Source of the DNA: Syntrophopropionicum sp964397525
Lineage (GTDB): Bacteria > Bacillota > Desulfotomaculia > Desulfotomaculales > Pelotomaculaceae
Reading direction: 5' to 3'
Assembly (NCBI GenBank): GCA_964397525.1
Contig: CAYNIY010000058.1
Span: 1-9,175 of the forward strand
Length of the DNA stretch: 9,175 bases
Below are positions 5,752 to 9,175 of this stretch, in pieces. How positions within the stretch are numbered: the first letter of the stretch is position 1; each line of letters begins with the position of its first letter. The position numbers and the translations under genes are program-made. The notes beneath the pieces are model-generated. The model saw only the letters and a list, made by a program, of their open reading frames with translations. It was not told the DNA's origin and ran no database searches.

Positions 5752-6572
5752 ATCCTCACTTCTTTCCCCAGGAATAACTTCAAGGTAATCAGGACAACAA
5801 GGGCGATCAGCAGCATCACAATAGCTGTAGAGATAGCAAACTTCAAATCCCCCATAGACATGTTCAGAAATATGGCCACGGAGAGGGTTTCCGTTTTCAT
5901 CCTGGTTATACCGGCCAGCATGGCCGTTGCCCCAAACTCGCCGATAGTCCTGGTCCAGGTCATAATCAGCCCGCTGATGATACCGTTTTTGGCCAAGGGA
6001 AGCGTCACTTTCATGAAGACTTTTCCCGGAGAGAATCCCAGGGTGCGGCCGATGTTTTCCATGCGGGGGTCGATAGCGTCAAAGGCTTGCTTGATGATTT
6101 TCACCGCGTATGGGGTAGCGATAAACCACTGGGCCACCACAACCCCCCGTTGTGAAAATACGACCTCCAGGCCAAACCTGGTCAGGAAGTCCCCCAAAAT
6201 CGGCCCCAGGAGGATCAGCAGGGCTATCCCGCTGACCAGGGGGGGCATCACGATGGGGATATCCACCAATGTGTCTACAAAGGCTTTGCCGGGTATCCTA
6301 TAACGGGAAAGCACATATGACGAGGGTATGGCAAACAGCGCGGCCAGCCCTGTGGCCAGCATTGAGGTCCACAGGGTAAAAACCATTGCGAAGTGGAACT
6401 CTTTCTGCAGTAAGACGCTCCTGACTGTCTCCCAGTCAGCGTAGCTTAAAAGACCCCCGATGAGAAAGACCATAAACAGGACCAGGAAGATGAATAGCAG
6501 CCAGAAACAGCTAAAGAGAAGACTCCGGTTGTTATCCCTGGCTGCAGCCCCATTATTTCGCTTTAAAGCCAT
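5748..6572 (-). CDS. modB: Molybdate/tungstate ABC transporter permease (ModB-like)
   Basis: The 274-residue protein has the five to six helix core of ModB/WtpB/CysT permeases, beginning with a long helix at about 19-42. The inner-face coupling loop is clear: ENIGRTLGFSPGKVFMKVTLPL corresponds to the EAA motif that docks on the ATPase. PIVMPPLVSGIALL and the later TRTIGEFGATAMLAG are also typical of the molybdate/sulfate permease family. The start at ATG 6572 lies 20 nt inside the end of modA and gives MALKRNNGAAAR. No good ribosome site precedes it, so coupling to modA translation is likely. An upstream in-frame TTG at 6608 would add 12 residues, but these come from inside modA. It overlaps modC by 4 nt at the 3' end. 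Confidence 0.92.
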   Translation of the reverse strand: MALKRNNGAAARDNNRSLLFSCFWLLFIFLVLFMVFLIGGLLSYADWETVRSVLLQKEFHFAMVFTLWTSMLATGLAALFAIPSSYVLSRYRIPGKAFVDTLVDIPIVMPPLVSGIALLILLGPILGDFLTRFGLEVVFSQRGVVVAQWFIATPYAVKIIKQAFDAIDPRMENIGRTLGFSPGKVFMKVTLPLAKNGIISGLIMTWTRTIGEFGATAMLAGITRMKTETLSVAIFLNMSMGDLKFAISTAIVMLLIALVVLITLKLFLGKEVRI

Positions 6573-7329
6573 ACTTGGCAAATACAGCCGGGCCCTCTTC
6601 CGCGGCAAACTTCATGAAGGCGTCAGCTTGCTCCTTATTGGTGGAGTATTTCAGAGTGGCAACCGGGATCGCTTCGATTTCATTTACTTTCGGGTCTATC
6701 TCGATTACCTCGATCTTATCCCTGTCCTTTAAAGTGTTGCTTAATTCCACGATTCCCGCATTTCCCTGGCCCATTGTGATGGCGGCCATGACCTTTGCCG
6801 GCGTTTCCATGCTGGCCAGGATGTTTTGTTCTGCTTTTGCGGCTATGCCCACTTTTGCGAAAATCTTAAAGGCCGTTTTACCCAGCGCGGTGGCTTCCTT
6901 ATCAGGGATCACCAGTTTGATTCCTTCATTGGCAAGGTCCTCTACTTTGGCAATTTTGGCCGGATTGCCTTTGGGTGTGATGATGACCGGGGTGATATAG
7001 GCTACTGGTCCGGCAGTATTTTCTATGTGCCCGGCCTGCTTGGCTTTCTCCACAAAGGAATTGTTGCCCGGCAGATAGATATCGCCTTTTTTCGTGGTTT
7101 CCAATTGGTTGAGCAATGCCCCGGAGTTGTTAAAGGTTATTTCCACCTTGACACCTGTTTTCTGTTCAAACATTTGGGCCAGCTCCGTAACAGGATCTTT
7201 TAGGTTTGCGCCGGCATATGCATACAAGGATGACTGCTCAGGAAGCTTCTGTTTAGCGCCGCAGCCCGCAAGTCCTGTCACAAATATGAGCAGCAGCAGC
7301 ATAATAATGAATTTTGTACTTCTATTCAT
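6553..7329 (-). CDS. modA: Molybdate/tungstate-binding lipoprotein (ModA-like)
   Basis: This 258-residue protein is the extracytoplasmic binding component of the importer. It starts with a lipoprotein signal: basic MNRSTK, a hydrophobic core, and the lipobox LAGC with Cys23 as the lipid-anchored residue. The mature part shows the ModA-type fold: YAGANLKDPVTELAQMFEQ at the start of lobe one, then VEITFNNSGALLNQLE and KKGDIYLPG, and a late AITMGQGNAGIVELSNT. In classical ModA the segment after the Asp of GDI/GDV is usually closer to VFxSA, so this belongs to a divergent subgroup. Sequence alone does not tell molybdate from tungstate. ATG 7329 has GAGGAG about 8 nt upstream. A 56-nt gap separates it from modD, and its end overlaps modB. 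Confidence 0.93.
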   Translation of the reverse strand: MNRSTKFIIMLLLLIFVTGLAGCGAKQKLPEQSSLYAYAGANLKDPVTELAQMFEQKTGVKVEITFNNSGALLNQLETTKKGDIYLPGNNSFVEKAKQAGHIENTAGPVAYITPVIITPKGNPAKIAKVEDLANEGIKLVIPDKEATALGKTAFKIFAKVGIAAKAEQNILASMETPAKVMAAITMGQGNAGIVELSNTLKDRDKIEVIEIDPKVNEIEAIPVATLKYSTNKEQADAFMKFAAEEGPAVFAKYGFKAK

Positions 7330-7385
7330 AGCTATATCTCCTCAAAATATTTTTTTTACGCGTTGTCCCCTTGTTACCCAATCCA

Positions 7386-8234
7386 TCAGCTGGTTTTATC
7401 GATCACCACCTTAATATCAGCCGGTTTGCCAAAATAAACGGCTGTAGTAACAATAGCGTCAATACCTGTTTTAGCGTATTCATAGGCGTTGCCCTGGTTG
7501 ATTCCTCCGGCGGCGATGAGGATAATCCCGGGGGCTGTTTCCCGGATTTTCCCGATCCATTCTTTGAGTTCCGCTGGTCTGGCCTTGTCAAACTGGATTA
7601 CGTCGGCTCCGGCTGATGCTATCCTCACGGCCTCGTTGAAACCCTCAACCTCAACGATCACCTTTTTTTCACAGGCTGTTTTTTTAATCTCAGCCATCTT
7701 CTGTATAAGTCCTTCCTGGCCCCCCATGAAATTCAAATGCTGCCTGAAGACCAGGATCGTTTCAGAAAGCCCCAGTCTGTGAGGATATGCCCCGCCGGCC
7801 AGGATGGACTTCAGGGAGAGCTCCTTGGTTCCGGGAAATATTTTTCTGGTGGCCACTACCTCAATAGAAGGATTTCCTTCCCTGGCCTTGTCCAGCAGCT
7901 GCCTTGTCCTGGAAGCAATGCCGCAACAGTATTCCAGGATGTTCTGGCAAACCTTCCAGGCCATGTGCAGGCTTTCCGCCTTACCCTCACCCTCAATTAT
8001 GACCTCCCCTTTTTTCAGGGCGGCGCCGCTTTCCAAATACTTGACGGTTTTGATATCCAGCTTCTGAAATATTCGCAGGACTTCTTCCGAGCCCGCCAGT
8101 ACACCGTCCTCTCTCGCTGAAAACTCAATCCTGCCCTGTTCCCTGCCAATACCGAGGAGAGTCGTTGTCAAATCTATGTACGGTACGTCCTCCTTGATAA
8201 ACCTGTCTATTGTTTCATCAGCAATATAAACCAC
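7386..8234 (-). CDS. modD: ModD, quinolinate/nicotinate-nucleotide phosphoribosyltransferase-like protein
   Basis: The 282-residue product is the ModD type of nicotinate-nucleotide-pyrophosphorylase relative found in molybdate transport operons. Its biochemical role is unestablished. Family marks are the N-terminal DLTTTLLGIG (21-30), the CCGIASRTRQL helix (103-113), ATRKIFPGTK (128-137) that matches the TRK...PG phosphoribosyl-binding segment of NadC enzymes, and PHRLGLSETILVFRQH (about 151-166). In NadC the last of these ends in a Lys-containing LxKxNH motif, so quinolinate chemistry is doubtful here. The C-terminal barrel has IQFDKARPAEL and AAGGINQGNAYEYAKTGIDAIVT, typical phosphate-binding loops. 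The start is GTG 8234, with AGGAGGG 5 nt upstream. It lies 28 nt after the upstream binding-protein-like gene and 56 nt before modA, consistent with one operon. Confidence 0.92.
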   Translation of the reverse strand: MVYIADETIDRFIKEDVPYIDLTTTLLGIGREQGRIEFSAREDGVLAGSEEVLRIFQKLDIKTVKYLESGAALKKGEVIIEGEGKAESLHMAWKVCQNILEYCCGIASRTRQLLDKAREGNPSIEVVATRKIFPGTKELSLKSILAGGAYPHRLGLSETILVFRQHLNFMGGQEGLIQKMAEIKKTACEKKVIVEVEGFNEAVRIASAGADVIQFDKARPAELKEWIGKIRETAPGIILIAAGGINQGNAYEYAKTGIDAIVTTAVYFGKPADIKVVIDKTS

Positions 8235-8262
8235 ATTAACCCTCCTGTTTGTAATAATATTC

Positions 8263-9162
8263 TTAAGCCCTGATTGCCTTCATAAAATTATCCCAGCCGT
8301 TCCAGACCAGTGAAGAATGTTCCCCTGTCAACAGCTGAGGAATCGCTGCATCAACCGATACAGGCATGAAGGTTTGCAGGGCCAGGTACTCCTGAACTGA
8401 ACCTGACAGTAAAAAGTCACCCAGTTCCAGCATGCGGTCACCTGCTTTCTTGTGCCAAACCATCACCAGCGGCATGCACAGCAGCCCTTCCTGCAGCCAT
8501 TGGATACGGATGCTTTTATTGCGCGAAATCCGGGCAAAGGAAATATTTGTGATGCCCAATGGGTACAGGCCCTCATCTACAGCATTCACTACGTTTATCG
8601 GGGTACCCAGGTGGACCATGTTCCGGTCATACGCAGAGGATTTTTCGGGATAACACGCTTTCATATACGCCCGGATTGTTTGCGGACCCATGTGCTGTTT
8701 GTCCGGCAGGGCAATCTTTTTCATCCAGCAGTTATCCAGCAAGTCTGCCCATCTCCGGGGAAGGGTTTCTTCCCGGCTTATCTTAGGGTTGTAAAAAACC
8801 GCAAAAGGTGTAATGACGAAAGGGTGAAAGTATCCCCCGGGATCGGCAAAGCCGGCCTCGGCCAGCTCCGGCCGTAATGGGAAACGGCTGGGCACTGGGC
8901 GGAAATAAGCCTGCAGGGCGCCCTCGGGAAATTGATTAAAATAATTGGGATGGCCAATCAGCATGTCCGGCATACTGGCTTCACCCACCTGGCCTGCCGG
9001 TTCACAGGCTCTCTCCCCGGCATCATCTGACGCACAAATGTGCCGGTTGTCGATATTTATGGGTATCCCGAATTTCCTCTCAAATTCCCGGCCATATTCC
9101 TTGAGCATTTCTTCGATGGCCCGGCCGATATTTAACGGCAGCTGCATTAGAATTCCGGCCAT
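8263..9162 (-). CDS. Solute-binding-protein-like protein without visible export signal
   Basis: The 299-residue protein looks like an ABC-importer binding protein of the Fe3+/thiamine/spermidine-like type. It has a lobe-one segment MPDMLIGHPNYF, then PFAVFYNPKISREETLPRRWADLLD, the standard 'P.sW.DLLD' signature of these folds, and a late GDFLLSGSVQEYLALQTFMPVS that matches the C-terminal helix. There is no lipobox or convincing signal peptide: the N-terminus MAGILMQLPLNIG has only a 9-residue apolar stretch. ATG 9162 has AGGAG 8 nt upstream, but the frame is still open at the right edge and GTG 9171 is also possible. The protein may therefore be longer, with an N-terminal domain outside the window. 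It is the first visible gene of the mod operon. Its ligand is unknown, and a cytosolic ligand-binding or regulatory role is inference. Confidence 0.8.
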   Translation of the reverse strand: MAGILMQLPLNIGRAIEEMLKEYGREFERKFGIPINIDNRHICASDDAGERACEPAGQVGEASMPDMLIGHPNYFNQFPEGALQAYFRPVPSRFPLRPELAEAGFADPGGYFHPFVITPFAVFYNPKISREETLPRRWADLLDNCWMKKIALPDKQHMGPQTIRAYMKACYPEKSSAYDRNMVHLGTPINVVNAVDEGLYPLGITNISFARISRNKSIRIQWLQEGLLCMPLVMVWHKKAGDRMLELGDFLLSGSVQEYLALQTFMPVSVDAAIPQLLTGEHSSLVWNGWDNFMKAIRA

Positions 9163-9175
9163 CCATACCACTCCT

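Noticed and set aside
5587..6303. Plus-strand open frame of about 238 codons
   Set aside because: It is antisense to modB and the start of modC, which have clear family motifs; the translated product shows no recognisable domain.
1..9175. CRISPR array, tRNA, rRNA or molybdenum-cofactor riboswitch
   Set aside because: I saw no regularly spaced repeats, tRNA-like folds or conserved rRNA segments. The leader of the mod operon, where a riboswitch would lie, is outside the window.

Overview
The window looks like chromosomal DNA from an anaerobic, Gram-positive-type bacterium of the Clostridia (Peptococcaceae-like, e.g. a Desulfotomaculum/Pelotomaculum-type organism). This is an inference from strong GGAGG ribosome sites, frequent TTG/GTG starts, a lipoprotein-type binding protein, and the mix of DUF169, ModD and ModABC genes. 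No rRNA or phylogenetic marker is present. Every gene I accept is on the minus strand, so transcription runs from high to low coordinates.

Layout in transcription order. (1) 9162 to 4657 is a compact five-gene molybdate/tungstate cluster: a solute-binding-protein-like protein with no visible export signal, ModD (a nicotinate-nucleotide-pyrophosphorylase relative), the lipoprotein ModA, the permease ModB and the ATPase ModC. ModA/ModB and ModB/ModC overlap, so the three transporter genes are almost certainly co-translated. (2) 4416-4656 is a gap with two terminator-like hairpins, a short direct repeat and a 10-bp palindrome. (3) 4415 to 1612 holds an EamA-family transporter with a 60-residue histidine-rich tail, a DUF169 protein, a small three-helix membrane protein and a Nudix hydrolase with a degenerate Nudix box. 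A 30-nt near-palindrome with promoter-like half sites lies between the EamA and DUF169 genes. (4) 1279-1611 is an intergenic stretch with a tandem/inverted GTGGACAA repeat cluster, a possible serine-recombinase C-terminal remnant, a terminator-like hairpin and AT-rich DNA. (5) From 1278 to the left edge runs an SLC13/ArsB-like (DASS) anion permease, truncated by the window.

How they work together: ModA captures oxyanion outside the cell, ModB and ModC import it, and ModD and the apparently cytosolic binding-protein-like product may handle the metal or a related ligand inside. DUF169, the small membrane protein and the Nudix hydrolase share a strand and close spacing (3 and 46 nt), so they look like one transcription unit of unknown purpose. 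The most interesting points are the unexported binding-protein homologue leading the mod cluster, the His-rich EamA tail, the palindrome before DUF169, and the recombinase remnant next to the repeat cluster.
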